DNA from: an uncultured Slackia sp.
GTDB lineage: Bacteria; Actinomycetota; Coriobacteriia; Coriobacteriales; Eggerthellaceae
NCBI GenBank assembly: GCA_900553775.1
Contig: USEZ01000017.1
Location: 1 to 22,040 of the forward strand
Reading direction: 5' to 3'
DNA length: 22,040 nt
In this document: positions 14,172 through 21,531 of the stretch, piece after piece
Numbering within the stretch: the first letter of the stretch is position 1
How the letters are laid out: every line of letters starts with the position of its first letter
The notes under the pieces: generated by a model
The model's input: the letters and a program-made list of their open reading frames with translations, nothing else
The model's database searches: none
What the model was told of the DNA's origin: nothing
Program-made: the position numbers and the translations under genes

Positions 14172-15635
14172 ATGTCTGAAGAGAACAAGAACATCAACGA
14201 GAACGCCGCCGCATCGACGCAGGCCTTCGCCGATACCGAATCTTTCCCGCAGACGTATCCGCAGCATGCGGCCCAGACCCAGGTCCAGCCCGCCGTCGAC
14301 GCCTATGCCAGGCAGCAGGCCGCCTATCAGCAGCAGGTCTACCAGGCGTATGCGGCGCAAGGCTCGACCCAGCACGTCAAGCCCGCCAAAGACCCTGCGA
14401 AGAAAAGCCTCGCGAAAACCTTCGGCGTAAGCTTCGCCGGCGCGGCCTTGGCGGTCGTGCTCGGCCTGGGCGGCTTCGCCGGGTTCAACGCCCTGACCGA
14501 CGGCGGGTCCTCGACCACGCTGGGCGCCTCGACGAACACGAACGTGAGCGCGTCCGACACCGAAGACACTCTGGCCGAAGCGGTTGCCGCAAAGGCCCTG
14601 CCCTCCATCGTGAGCATCGACGTGTACCAGCGCGCCTCTTCTTCGTCGCAGTCGATGTTCGGGTTCGAGGTTCCGGGCGCCGGCTCCGATGACAGCCTTC
14701 AGCAGGCTTCGCTCGGTTCCGGCGTGGTTATCTCGAAGGACGGCTACATCATCACGAACAACCACGTGGTCGAGGGGGCCGACGCGCTCAAGGCCACGAT
14801 CAACGGCCAGGAATACGACGCCCAGCTCGTGGGCAGCGACGCTTCGAGCGACATCGCCGTGATCAAGGTGGATGCGAGCGACTTGACGCCGATCGAAATA
14901 GGTTCGTCGTCCGATTTGCAGGTAGGCGAGTGGGTCATGAGCCTGGGCAGCCCCTTCGGTCTTGAGAATTCGGTGTCGGAGGGCATCGTGAGCGCCCTGC
15001 AGCGTTCCACCACCATGCAAGATGAGACGACCGGCGAAACGGTGATCTATCCCAACATGATTCAAACCGACGCCACGATCAATCCGGGCAATTCGGGCGG
15101 TGCGCTCGTCGACGCCGACGGCAAGCTGGTCGGCATCAACTCCATGATCCAGTCGGCCTCGGGATCGAGCTCGGGCGTGGGATTCGCCATTCCCGTCGAT
15201 TACGCCATGAACCTCGCGCAGCAGATCATCGAAGGCAAAACGCCCACCCACGCTCAGCTCGGCGTTTCCATGGCGCAGATCGACGAGCAGATGGCCCGCT
15301 ACTACGGTCTGCCCACCGACGCGGGCGTCTACGTGGCAAGCGTCTACGAGGGCACGGGAGCGGCCGACGGCGGCCTGCAGCGCGGCGACATCATCACGTC
15401 GTTCGACGGCAAAAGCGTCGCGTCGCCTTCCGATCTGCAGCTGATGGTGCGCGAGAAGAACCCCGGCGACACCGTGGATGTGGTGGTGAACCGCGACGGC
15501 CAGGAGCAGACCTTGTCGGTGACGTTGGGTTCTGACGAGAATGCGCTGACGAGCTCGTCGCAGAGCGACCGGTACGGCTACGGTAACGGCTACGGCTACG
15601 GCAACGGAGGAGGCCTGTTCGGCTACGGCTACTAA
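14172..15635 (+). CDS. htrA: HtrA/DegP-type membrane-anchored serine protease with PDZ domain
   Basis: This encodes 487 residues. The first ~80 are hydrophilic, rich in Gln, Ala and Tyr, and presumably cytoplasmic. One membrane segment (about 83-106) anchors the protein. The trypsin-like domain (about 135-350) has His198 in TNNHVV, Asp227 in SSDIAV and Ser308 in PGNSGGAL, a complete catalytic triad. A single PDZ domain follows (about 361-452, with GVYVASVYEGTGAADGGLQRGD). The last ~22 residues are a Tyr/Gly-rich tail ending FGYGY. The role is degradation or refolding of damaged envelope proteins. The ATG at 14172 was chosen over an in-frame GTG at 14163; its ribosome site (GAAAGCGAG) is weak. 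An intrinsic terminator follows. Family is certain; the exact orthologue is not (alternatives degP, pepD). Confidence 0.92.
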   Translation: MSEENKNINENAAASTQAFADTESFPQTYPQHAAQTQVQPAVDAYARQQAAYQQQVYQAYAAQGSTQHVKPAKDPAKKSLAKTFGVSFAGAALAVVLGLGGFAGFNALTDGGSSTTLGASTNTNVSASDTEDTLAEAVAAKALPSIVSIDVYQRASSSSQSMFGFEVPGAGSDDSLQQASLGSGVVISKDGYIITNNHVVEGADALKATINGQEYDAQLVGSDASSDIAVIKVDASDLTPIEIGSSSDLQVGEWVMSLGSPFGLENSVSEGIVSALQRSTTMQDETTGETVIYPNMIQTDATINPGNSGGALVDADGKLVGINSMIQSASGSSSGVGFAIPVDYAMNLAQQIIEGKTPTHAQLGVSMAQIDEQMARYYGLPTDAGVYVASVYEGTGAADGGLQRGDIITSFDGKSVASPSDLQLMVREKNPGDTVDVVVNRDGQEQTLSVTLGSDENALTSSSQSDRYGYGNGYGYGNGGGLFGYGY

Positions 15636-15740
15636 CGGCCGCGCTTGGCAGGCGGCATCGGGGAGCCGTCGCGCTGCGGCACGTTTCGCGCGCCATGCGC
15701 GATGCCCGGCGCACCGCTCGGCAATTTCGGTGAACATGCA

Positions 15741-15778
15741 AAAAGGGTCGCGCCTCTTTGGGGCGCGACCCTTTTCTT
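15741..15778 (+). terminator. Intrinsic terminator after htrA (possibly bidirectional)
   Basis: AAAAGGGTCGCGCC (15741-15754) pairs perfectly with GGCGCGACCCTTTT (15762-15775) around a seven-base loop, then CTT. The A-run on the left arm means it could also stop transcription from the other strand. It separates htrA from pyrH. Confidence 0.9.
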
Positions 15779-15782
15779 ATCG

Positions 15783-15788
15783 TACAAT
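15783..15788 (+). promoter_or_regulatory. Possible -10 element for pyrH
   Basis: TACAAT lies 36 bases before the pyrH start, just beyond the htrA terminator. The best -35 (TTGGGG, 15758-15763) is 19 bases upstream and lies inside the terminator loop and stem, so the match is poor. Confidence 0.35.
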
Positions 15789-15824
15789 AGCGCGGATACC
15801 ACGATTCTTTCGAAAGGGGTTTTC

Positions 15825-16544
15825 ATGCCTGCAGAAGGGTATAAATACCGTCGCGTGCTGCTGAAGCTTTCCGGCGAAGCTCTGATGGGCGACGCCGGCT
15901 ACGGCATCGACCCGAAGGTCATCGACGACCTTGCCGAGCAGATCAAAGAAATCGTCGACGACGGCGTCCAGGTGGCGATCACGGTCGGCGGCGGCAACAT
16001 CTTCCGCGGCGTCGCGGGCAGCGCCGATGGCATGGACCGCGCCCAGGCCGACTATATCGGCATGCTGGCAACCGTCATGAACGCGTTGGCGCTTCAGGAC
16101 GGCCTCGAGCGCCACGGCGTTTCCTCGCGCGTCCAGTCCGCCATCGAGATGCACCAGGTGGCCGAGACCTACATCCGTCTGCGTGCCATCCGCCATATGG
16201 AGAAGGGCCGCGTCGTCATTTTCGCCGCCGGCACGGGCAACCCGTATTTCACGACCGACACCACGGCGGCTTTGCGCGCGTGCGAGATCGGCGCCGACTG
16301 CATGATGAAGGCCACCAAGGTCGACGGCATCTACGACAGCGACCCCAAGAAGAACGCCGACGCCAAGAAGTTCGACAGGATCAGCTACCTCGACGTGCTG
16401 ACCAAAGAGCTCAACGTCATGGACGCCGCCGCCATCTCGCTGTGCAAAGACAACGAGATGCCGCTGCTCGTGTTCGACATGACCACGCCCGGCAACATCG
16501 GCCGCATTCTCAAAGGCGAAAACGTCGGGACGCTGGTGTATTAG
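15825..16544 (+). CDS. pyrH: UMP kinase
   Basis: This encodes 239 residues of the amino-acid-kinase fold. PyrH phosphorylates UMP to UDP with ATP, as a hexamer, and is usually feedback-inhibited by UTP and activated by GTP. Motifs are VLLKLSGEALMG near the start, ITVGGGNIFRGV, IGMLATVMNALALQD, GTGNPYFTTDTTAALRACEI and MMKATKVDGIYDSDPKK, all diagnostic. The frame is open upstream to 15645; the ATG at 15825 gives the family start and follows GAAAGGGG. In most bacteria rpsB and tsf precede pyrH; here htrA and a terminator do. frr follows 93 bases downstream in normal order. Confidence 0.97.
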   Translation: MPAEGYKYRRVLLKLSGEALMGDAGYGIDPKVIDDLAEQIKEIVDDGVQVAITVGGGNIFRGVAGSADGMDRAQADYIGMLATVMNALALQDGLERHGVSSRVQSAIEMHQVAETYIRLRAIRHMEKGRVVIFAAGTGNPYFTTDTTAALRACEIGADCMMKATKVDGIYDSDPKKNADAKKFDRISYLDVLTKELNVMDAAAISLCKDNEMPLLVFDMTTPGNIGRILKGENVGTLVY

Positions 16545-16637
16545 AACGGCTGCGCGTGCGCGGTTGCATCGGGCATGCGTGCAGGACGAAAAGGCTCGAT
16601 GGGCCTCCAAGGGGGCATCGGGAAGGAAAGGGACGAT

Positions 16638-17195
16638 ATGACTGCTGAAATCATGACCGCAGCCGAGGCCAATATGAACAAGGCGCTCGACAACCTCAAG
16701 GAAGCCTTCGTGGGCGTGCGCACGGGTCGTGCCAACCCCATGATGCTCGACAAGATCAAGGTCGACTACTACGGCGTGCCGACGCCCATCAACCAGATGG
16801 CCGCGGTGAAGACCCCCGATGCGCACATGCTCGTCATCGAGCCGTGGGACAAGTCGATTCTGCGCGGCATCGAGGCCGCCATCCTGGCGAGCGATTTGGG
16901 CATCACGCCGTCCAACGACGGCGCCGTCATCCGCCTTCCCATTCCCGCGCTGACCGAGGAGCGCCGCAAAGAGATGGTGAAGGATTGCAAGACCTTCGCC
17001 GAGGAGGCGCGCGTGGCCGTGCGCAACGCACGCCGCGACGCCAACGCCAAAATCGAGCGCAAGAAGAAGGATTCCGAGATTTCCGAAGACGACGCTCGCC
17101 GCGGCGAGGAGCAGGTCCAAAAGCTCACCGATAAATTCGTGGCTTCCGTCGACGAGATGCTGAAGAAGAAAGAAGCCGAGGTTATGGAGATCTAG
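16638..17195 (+). CDS. frr: Ribosome recycling factor
   Basis: This encodes 185 residues, exactly the usual length. It shows MNKALDNLKEAFVGVRTGRANPMMLDKIKVDYYGVPTPINQ and IRLPIPALTEERRKEMVKDCKTFAEEARVAVRNARRDAN, diagnostic for RRF, and long charged helices at the end. With EF-G it splits the post-termination ribosome. An upstream in-frame ATG (16575) exists, but the ATG at 16638 gives the standard N-terminus and follows GGAAAGGGA. A perfect 12-base hairpin begins right after the stop codon. Confidence 0.97.
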   Translation: MTAEIMTAAEANMNKALDNLKEAFVGVRTGRANPMMLDKIKVDYYGVPTPINQMAAVKTPDAHMLVIEPWDKSILRGIEAAILASDLGITPSNDGAVIRLPIPALTEERRKEMVKDCKTFAEEARVAVRNARRDANAKIERKKKDSEISEDDARRGEEQVQKLTDKFVASVDEMLKKKEAEVMEI

Positions 17196-17223
17196 GTTCC
17201 GTCGGCCTTTCGGCCGACGGAAC
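17196..17223 (+). terminator. Perfect hairpin after frr, without T-run
   Basis: GTTCCGTCGGCC (17196-17207) pairs perfectly with GGCCGACGGAAC (17212-17223) around TTTC, starting immediately after the frr stop. No T-run follows (GGGGTCG), so it may protect the mRNA end or act as a partial terminator. Confidence 0.55.
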
Positions 17224-17237
17224 GGGGTCGTCCGGCT

Positions 17238-17342
17238 GCGAGGCGCCCTCGCCGTCCATCTGCTCGCTCCAGGCTTCGCTTGCGTACCGAAGTACGCTAC
17301 GCGAAGCCTTCGCGGCATCTGGAAGGCGAGGCCGCCTCTCGC
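17238..17342. repeat. About 105-base imperfect palindrome between frr and uppS
   Basis: The outer arms lie around 17241-17260 (AGGCGCCCTCGCC...) and 17318-17338 (...GGCGAGGCCGCCT) and pair with few mismatches. The inner arms are AGGCTTCGC (17271-17279) with GCGAAGCCT (17301-17309), then GCGTAC (17282-17287) with GTACGC (17292-17297), around a CGAA tip. It has the form of a dispersed intergenic palindrome (REP/BIME-like), but copy number cannot be judged from one window. Confidence 0.6.
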
Positions 17343-17409
17343 CTGCGTTGCGGCGACCTGGCAGATCTTCTTCAGCTTCTTTCGCCCGCGCCGCCTTTTC
17401 GGGCGGCCG

Positions 17410-17481
17410 GGCTGGAAATGCACCGATGGTGCCGTTCGCTTCATGCGGGCGGCCATCGCTTTTTTCGGTCTATTTCCAGCC
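17410..17481 (+). repeat. 72-base element: 10-base inverted ends around a terminator-like hairpin
   Basis: GGCTGGAAAT (17410-17419) and ATTTCCAGCC (17472-17481) are perfect inverted ends. Inside, CGATGG (17424-17429) pairs with CCATCG (17453-17458), the stem continuing with bulges, and CTTTTTT (17459-17465) follows at once as in an intrinsic terminator. The element lies 39 bases before the uppS start. It could be a terminator, an attenuator or a small mobile palindrome. Confidence 0.55.
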
Positions 17482-17520
17482 TGTGCTTTTGCGATGCCCG
17501 CATCGATGAAAGGGGTGCCT

Positions 17521-18306
17521 ATGCTGCATAAGCCTCTCGACGTCATATTTCCGAACCCGCCCGGCGGGCTCGATCCGCGCGCGCTCGATCCCGAGCGCGT
17601 TCCTGCGCATGTCGCCGTGATTATGGACGGCAATGGCCGTTGGGCGAAAAAGCGCGCCCTGAATCGCTTGAAGGGCCATAAAGCCGGCATCGGGGCTGTG
17701 CGCGAGACGATTCGCTGCGCAAGCGACGCGGGCGTGAGGTATCTGACCATCTACTCGTTTTCCACGGAGAACTGGAAACGCCCCGAAGAAGAGGTCGTCG
17801 GCCTGATGGACCTATTCGCCAAGACGATGCTTGCCGAGGTGGACGGCCTGCATGAAGAGCACGTGCGCGTACGCACGATCGGCGATCTGTCGGCGCTGCC
17901 CGAAGAAACCCGCGCCGCCTTCGACGAAGCGTGGGAGAAGACCAAAGACAACGACGGCATGACGTTGCTCGTGGCGGTGAACTACGGTTCGCGCCAGGAA
18001 ATCCTGCGCGCCGCCGAGGCATGCATGCGCGAGGCGGCTCTGAAAGGCGAACAGGCGGGCGAACTCCCCGTCCTTACCGAAGAGATGTTCGAGCGTGGCC
18101 TGTATACCGCCGGCATTCCCGATCCCGACCTGGTGATCCGCACGTCGGGCGAGATGCGCGTATCCAACTTTTTGCTGTGGCAGATGGCCTATTCCGAGTT
18201 CTATTGCACCGATGTGCTCTGGCCCGATTTCGACCGATACGATTTTCTGCGCGCCCTGCTCGACTATCAATCGCGTGACAGGCGCTTCGGGGCGGTGCGG
18301 GCGTGA
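17521..18306 (+). CDS. uppS: Isoprenyl transferase (undecaprenyl diphosphate synthase)
   Basis: This encodes 261 residues. UppS adds isopentenyl units to farnesyl diphosphate to make the C55 carrier lipid for peptidoglycan. The catalytic motif HVAVIMDGNGRWAKKR holds Asp36 (E. coli Asp26). FSTENWKRP follows at 80-88, RTSGE at 207-211 and RVSNFLLWQMAYSEFY at 213-228, all family marks. The frame is open to 17443; ATG 17521 was chosen because AAAGGGG (17509-17515) precedes it. An in-frame ATG at 17506 is less likely. It overlaps cdsA (GTGA), so the two are translationally coupled. A 325-base structured spacer separates it from frr, which suggests separate control although no clear promoter was seen. 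Confidence 0.96.
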   Translation: MLHKPLDVIFPNPPGGLDPRALDPERVPAHVAVIMDGNGRWAKKRALNRLKGHKAGIGAVRETIRCASDAGVRYLTIYSFSTENWKRPEEEVVGLMDLFAKTMLAEVDGLHEEHVRVRTIGDLSALPEETRAAFDEAWEKTKDNDGMTLLVAVNYGSRQEILRAAEACMREAALKGEQAGELPVLTEEMFERGLYTAGIPDPDLVIRTSGEMRVSNFLLWQMAYSEFYCTDVLWPDFDRYDFLRALLDYQSRDRRFGAVRA

Positions 18307-19250
18307 GCGAGAATCATGACATGAAAGAACACGCCCATCAGGCGTACGAGTCTGCGAAATCGACGGCCGTCGGCAAGAAGAACGCGGCCAAGAAGTTCGT
18401 CTACGACAAAACCCCCGATAAGTTCAAGAACGCGAGCGATCTGCAGGTGCGTTTCAGGACGGGGTTCGTCTACGTGTGCGTCTCCATCCTGTGCGTGATG
18501 GCGAGCGAGGCCACCACCGTTCTTCTGCTCTGCGCCCTGTCGGGCATCGCGGCGGGGGAGTTTTTCTACATGCTTCGCAGCGACGCGAAGCTGCCCAACG
18601 AGCTGCTCGGCATCCTGGCGGCGATCGCGTATCCGGTGAGCGTGTGGCTGTTCGGCATGCCCGGCGCGCTGGTCGTGACGGGCGCTTTGCTGGTGGCTCT
18701 TCTGGTGTGGTACGTGTTCTGGTCGCGTGCGCGCATCGGCGATGTGGGCGTGTCGTTTTTCGGCGCCGCCTACACGGGGCTTTTGCTGTCGAGCCTGATC
18801 GCGGTGCGCCAGGCGGTTCCTGGGTTTTGGGGAGGCGTGCTCGTGGTCGGCATCTTCTGCAGCGTGTGGGCGAACGACTCGTTCGCCTATCTGGTGGGAA
18901 GCAAGTTCGGCAAGCATAAGCTTGCGCCGCGCATCTCGCCGAAGAAAAGCTGGGAAGGGTTTTTCGGGGGGCTGGTCGGATCGGTTGTCATCTGGTGCGT
19001 CATGGCGTGCATACCGGGCGTGGACATGAGCTTCGCCCAGGCGGTGCCGTTCGGCATGGCGTGCGGCCTTGCAGGCGTTTTGGGCGATCTGGCCGAAAGC
19101 CGCATCAAGCGCAATTCGGGCGTGAAAGATTCGGGAACGATCATGCCGGGCCACGGAGGCATTCTCGACCGATGCGATTCGCTGTTCTTGGCATCGGTGG
19201 TCGCCGCGGTGCTCATGGTGGCGGGCGGCTGCATTCCTTTTGTGCTGTAA
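18303..19250 (+). CDS. cdsA: Phosphatidate cytidylyltransferase (CDP-diacylglycerol synthase)
   Basis: This encodes 315 residues. CdsA makes CDP-diacylglycerol from phosphatidate and CTP, the branch point of phospholipid synthesis, in the membrane. The family signature S-x-[hydrophobic]-K-R-x4-K-D-x-G-x2-x-P-G-H-G-G-x-x-D-R-x-D is complete at residues 266-292 (SRIKRNSGVKDSGTIMPGHG, then GILDRCD). About eight membrane segments lie between residues 57 and 315. The first ~56 residues are hydrophilic and Lys-rich (VGKKNAAKKFVYDKTPDKFK), longer than in E. coli CdsA. The start is GTG at 18303, overlapping the uppS stop; ATG at 18321 is an alternative. In relatives dxr often follows; here a terminator does. 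Confidence 0.95.
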   Translation: MSENHDMKEHAHQAYESAKSTAVGKKNAAKKFVYDKTPDKFKNASDLQVRFRTGFVYVCVSILCVMASEATTVLLLCALSGIAAGEFFYMLRSDAKLPNELLGILAAIAYPVSVWLFGMPGALVVTGALLVALLVWYVFWSRARIGDVGVSFFGAAYTGLLLSSLIAVRQAVPGFWGGVLVVGIFCSVWANDSFAYLVGSKFGKHKLAPRISPKKSWEGFFGGLVGSVVIWCVMACIPGVDMSFAQAVPFGMACGLAGVLGDLAESRIKRNSGVKDSGTIMPGHGGILDRCDSLFLASVVAAVLMVAGGCIPFVL

Positions 19251-19291
19251 TGCCGCGCGCGCATGCGCGCTTATCCGACCGTCGAGCTTCC

Positions 19292-19340
19292 AATGGCCGG
19301 TTCGTCCCATCAGGCGTTATGGGACGAACCGGCCATTTTG
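19292..19340 (+). terminator. Strong intrinsic terminator after cdsA
   Basis: A 19-base perfect stem (19292-19310 with 19319-19337, beginning AATGGCCGG and ending CCGGCCATT) has an eight-base loop and runs into TTTTG. Being symmetrical with A/T ends, it could work on both strands. It closes the uppS-cdsA unit. Confidence 0.9.
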
Positions 19341-19414
19341 TGTTAAAAAGAGCCCACCATGGCGCCGTTTGCCGTCGGTAGACGGTTAAGAATTAAACAA
19401 AATAAGATAACTAT

Positions 19415-19500
19415 CCCACCAATATTCCTAAATTACGAAATAAAAATTCCTTGCTTCGTATAATAAAGGAACAGATTTTAAACAAATTTAGGAATGTGGG
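19415..19500 (+). promoter_or_regulatory. AT-rich control region with a dyad centred on a TATAAT box
   Basis: ATTCCTAAATT (19424-19434) and AATTTAGGAAT (19485-19495) are exact inverted copies. Outside them, CCCAC (19415-19419) and GTGGG (19496-19500) repeat the symmetry, with four extra bases (CAAT) in the left arm only. The midpoint of the 11-base arms falls at about 19459-19460, on a perfect TATAAT (19459-19464). No good -35 is present at 17 bases, which fits an activator-dependent promoter. The right arm contains the AGGAA ribosome site of the next gene. The flanks (19380-19500) are far more AT-rich than the rest of the window. Confidence 0.6.
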
Positions 19501-19505
19501 TAAAA

Positions 19506-20663
19506 ATGAAATACGAAATCAACGAAGAAGAGTCGATGATTCTCAAGATGGTCGACGATATCTGCACCGATGTCGTATCTCGTCGCGCGGCCGAAATCGA
19601 CGAGCAGGACGAATTCCCCGAAGACATCTACCGCCTCTTCGTCGAACAGGGGCTGTTCTCGCTTGCCTACGGCGAGCAATACGGCGGCTGCGAAGTGGGC
19701 ATGCATTGCTGGGTGCGCATGATCGAGCGCATTTCGAAGGAATCGCCCGCCGTGGCGCTTATGGTGCTCATTTCCGCAATCGGGTCGGATGCATTGGTGT
19801 TTTCCGGCAGCGACGAGCAGAAATCGACCATTTTGCCCAAGCTGGCATCGGGCGAGGCGAAGATCTGCTTCGCATTGACCGAGCCTCGCGCCGGTTCCGA
19901 CATCTCCTCGATCGCCACCGTCGCCAAGCCGGTCGAGGGAGGCTGGAAGGTCGACGGCGCCAAGATTTTCATCACCAACGGCGAAGTGAGCGACTACTTC
20001 ACGGTGTTCGCGAAGGTGGCGCAAGGCGACGAGATGCTGCCGACGTGCTTCGTCGTGCCGCGCGATACGCCCGGGCTTGTCATCGGTCGCAAGGAACATA
20101 AGATCGGCCTGCGCGGGTCGGTGACCTCGCAGCTGTTCTTCGAAGACATGCTGGTGACGCCCGACATGCTGGTGGGAGAGGTCGGCCAGGGCTTCGATAT
20201 CGCGCACCACACGCTCAACCGCGGCAGGCTTGCGGTTGCCGCCCTTTCGACGGGCGTCACGGCGGCCTGCGTCGAGGCGGCGGCCGTCTATGCCCAGGAG
20301 CGCACGCAATTCCACCGCGCTATCTCCGATTTCCAGGCGGTGAAGTTCATGCTGGCCGATATGGAAATAGCCCTCGAGGCCTCGCGTCTTCTGCTCGACC
20401 GGGCCGCCGACGCCTATATGGATGGGTCTTCCGACATGATGAAGACCGCCTCCGCCGCGAAGGTGTTCTGCTCCGAGCATGCGGTGTCCGCCGCGCGCGA
20501 TGCGGTGCAGATTTTCGGCGGCTACGGCCTGTGCAAAGACTATCCCGTCGAGCGCTATTACCGCGATGCCCGCGCCTTCACCATCATCGAAGGCACGAGC
20601 CAAGTGCAAAAAACCCTGGTGGCGAAAGCCGTTTTGAAAGAATACGCCAAGCAGGACGCGTAA
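19506..20663 (+). CDS. Acyl-CoA dehydrogenase-family flavoprotein
   Basis: This encodes 385 residues, the family length. The N-terminal helical domain is followed by the FAD/substrate region (CFALTEPRAGSDISS, then KIFITNGEVSDYFTVFA), and KIGLRGSVTSQLFFEDMLVT. The C-terminal domain has GRLAVAALSTGVTAACVEAA, AVQIFGGYGLCKDYPVERYYRDARAFTIIEGTSQVQ. Glu362 in IIEGT is at the position of the catalytic base in short-chain enzymes. The family oxidises acyl-CoA to enoyl-CoA, or reduces enoyl-CoA in anaerobes, with EtfAB as electron partner; etfB and etfA follow. The same gene order occurs in butyryl-CoA and caffeoyl-CoA reductase systems. ATG 19506 was chosen over 19494 because AGGAA lies upstream at usable spacing. 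The substrate is not predictable. Confidence 0.9.
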   Translation: MKYEINEEESMILKMVDDICTDVVSRRAAEIDEQDEFPEDIYRLFVEQGLFSLAYGEQYGGCEVGMHCWVRMIERISKESPAVALMVLISAIGSDALVFSGSDEQKSTILPKLASGEAKICFALTEPRAGSDISSIATVAKPVEGGWKVDGAKIFITNGEVSDYFTVFAKVAQGDEMLPTCFVVPRDTPGLVIGRKEHKIGLRGSVTSQLFFEDMLVTPDMLVGEVGQGFDIAHHTLNRGRLAVAALSTGVTAACVEAAAVYAQERTQFHRAISDFQAVKFMLADMEIALEASRLLLDRAADAYMDGSSDMMKTASAAKVFCSEHAVSAARDAVQIFGGYGLCKDYPVERYYRDARAFTIIEGTSQVQKTLVAKAVLKEYAKQDA

Positions 20664-20758
20664 AGCGCGCCCCGTGCGTCCACGCCGTCCAAGGCGCCGT
20701 AGCCCCATGCGGCGGGCGCCGTGCGTCATCCGACCGTCTTCAAGGAAAGGAAGCCGAC

Positions 20759-21520
20759 ATGAAAATCGTCGTCTGCATGAAGCAATCGATCGATTCCGAA
20801 GCGGTCCTCGCTTTCGACGATGCGGGAAACGTGGCCAAACAAGGCCAGACGCTCGTCATCGACCCCTATAGCGAATTCGCGGTCGAAAAGGCCGTCCAAC
20901 TCAAAGAGAGCATCGGCGCGGAGGTGGCGGTGCTGTGCATCGGCTCCTCCGACGCCGCGTCGGCCGTTCGCCATGCGCTGGCGATGGGCGCCGATTCGGC
21001 GGTGCTCGTCGAAGACGCCGCCTTGGCCGACGGCGACCCCGCCGCCAAGGCCGCCGTGCTTGCCGAAGAACTGCGCGACATGGGGGCCGACCTGATTATG
21101 GGCGGCTGCAAATCGTCCGACACCGCGCGTGCCCAGGTGATGCCGCGTATCGCGGGCATGATGGGCATCCCCCATGTCAACACCGTCGTCGGACTCGATG
21201 TCGAAGACGGCGTGGCCCATACGGTGCGCGAGGTCGATGACGGCAAGGTGTCGATCGACGTGGAGCTTCCCGCCGTCGTCTGCGCGCAGCAGGGGTTGGC
21301 CGAGCCGCGTTATCCCACCGTGCGCGACATCATGCAGTCGAAGCGCAAGCCCATCGAAACGCGCTCGGCCGCCGCGGCCGAAGCGCCCGCGGCGATGCGG
21401 GTGCTTGAGACGAACCCCAAGCCCAAGCGCGCAGGCGGAAAGATCGTCGAAGGCGAAACGGCGGCCGAGGCCGTGGCAAACGCCGTGCGCATGCTGCAAG
21501 ACGAAGCGAAAGCGTTCTAG
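20759..21520 (+). CDS. etfB: Electron transfer flavoprotein beta subunit
   Basis: This encodes 253 residues, starting MKIVVCMKQSIDSEAV, with VIDPYSEFAVEKAVQLKE, GADLIMGGCKSSDTARAQVMPRIAGMMGIPHV and the EtfB signature region VELPAVVCAQQGLAEPRYPTVRDIMQSKRKP. EtfB binds a nucleotide (AMP or, in bifurcating types, FAD) and, with EtfA, carries electrons between the dehydrogenase and a quinone reductase or ferredoxin system. The frame is open to 20531; ATG 20759 follows AAGGAAAGGAA. It lies 95 bases after the dehydrogenase gene and 11 bases before etfA, probably in one transcript. Whether it is a bifurcating EtfB cannot be settled by eye. Confidence 0.94.
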   Translation: MKIVVCMKQSIDSEAVLAFDDAGNVAKQGQTLVIDPYSEFAVEKAVQLKESIGAEVAVLCIGSSDAASAVRHALAMGADSAVLVEDAALADGDPAAKAAVLAEELRDMGADLIMGGCKSSDTARAQVMPRIAGMMGIPHVNTVVGLDVEDGVAHTVREVDDGKVSIDVELPAVVCAQQGLAEPRYPTVRDIMQSKRKPIETRSAAAAEAPAAMRVLETNPKPKRAGGKIVEGETAAEAVANAVRMLQDEAKAF

Positions 21521-21531
21521 GAGGAGACGAC

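Noticed and set aside
12653..14179. 508-codon plus-strand open frame across the GNAT gene
   Set aside because: It begins inside dxr, runs antisense through the GNAT gene and has no recognisable motifs. Long antisense frames are expected in GC-rich DNA, and the minus-strand reading has a clear GNAT pattern.
14124..15737. 537-codon minus-strand open frame opposite htrA
   Set aside because: It is a shadow of htrA; the plus strand holds a complete catalytic triad and PDZ domain.
17280..17531. 83-codon frame ahead of uppS
   Set aside because: It starts inside the palindromic region, has no good ribosome site, overlaps the uppS start and resembles nothing known.
15777..17750. 657-codon minus-strand open frame opposite pyrH, frr and uppS
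   Set aside because: It is antisense to three certain genes, with the His/Asp/Val-rich composition typical of a GC-rich shadow frame.
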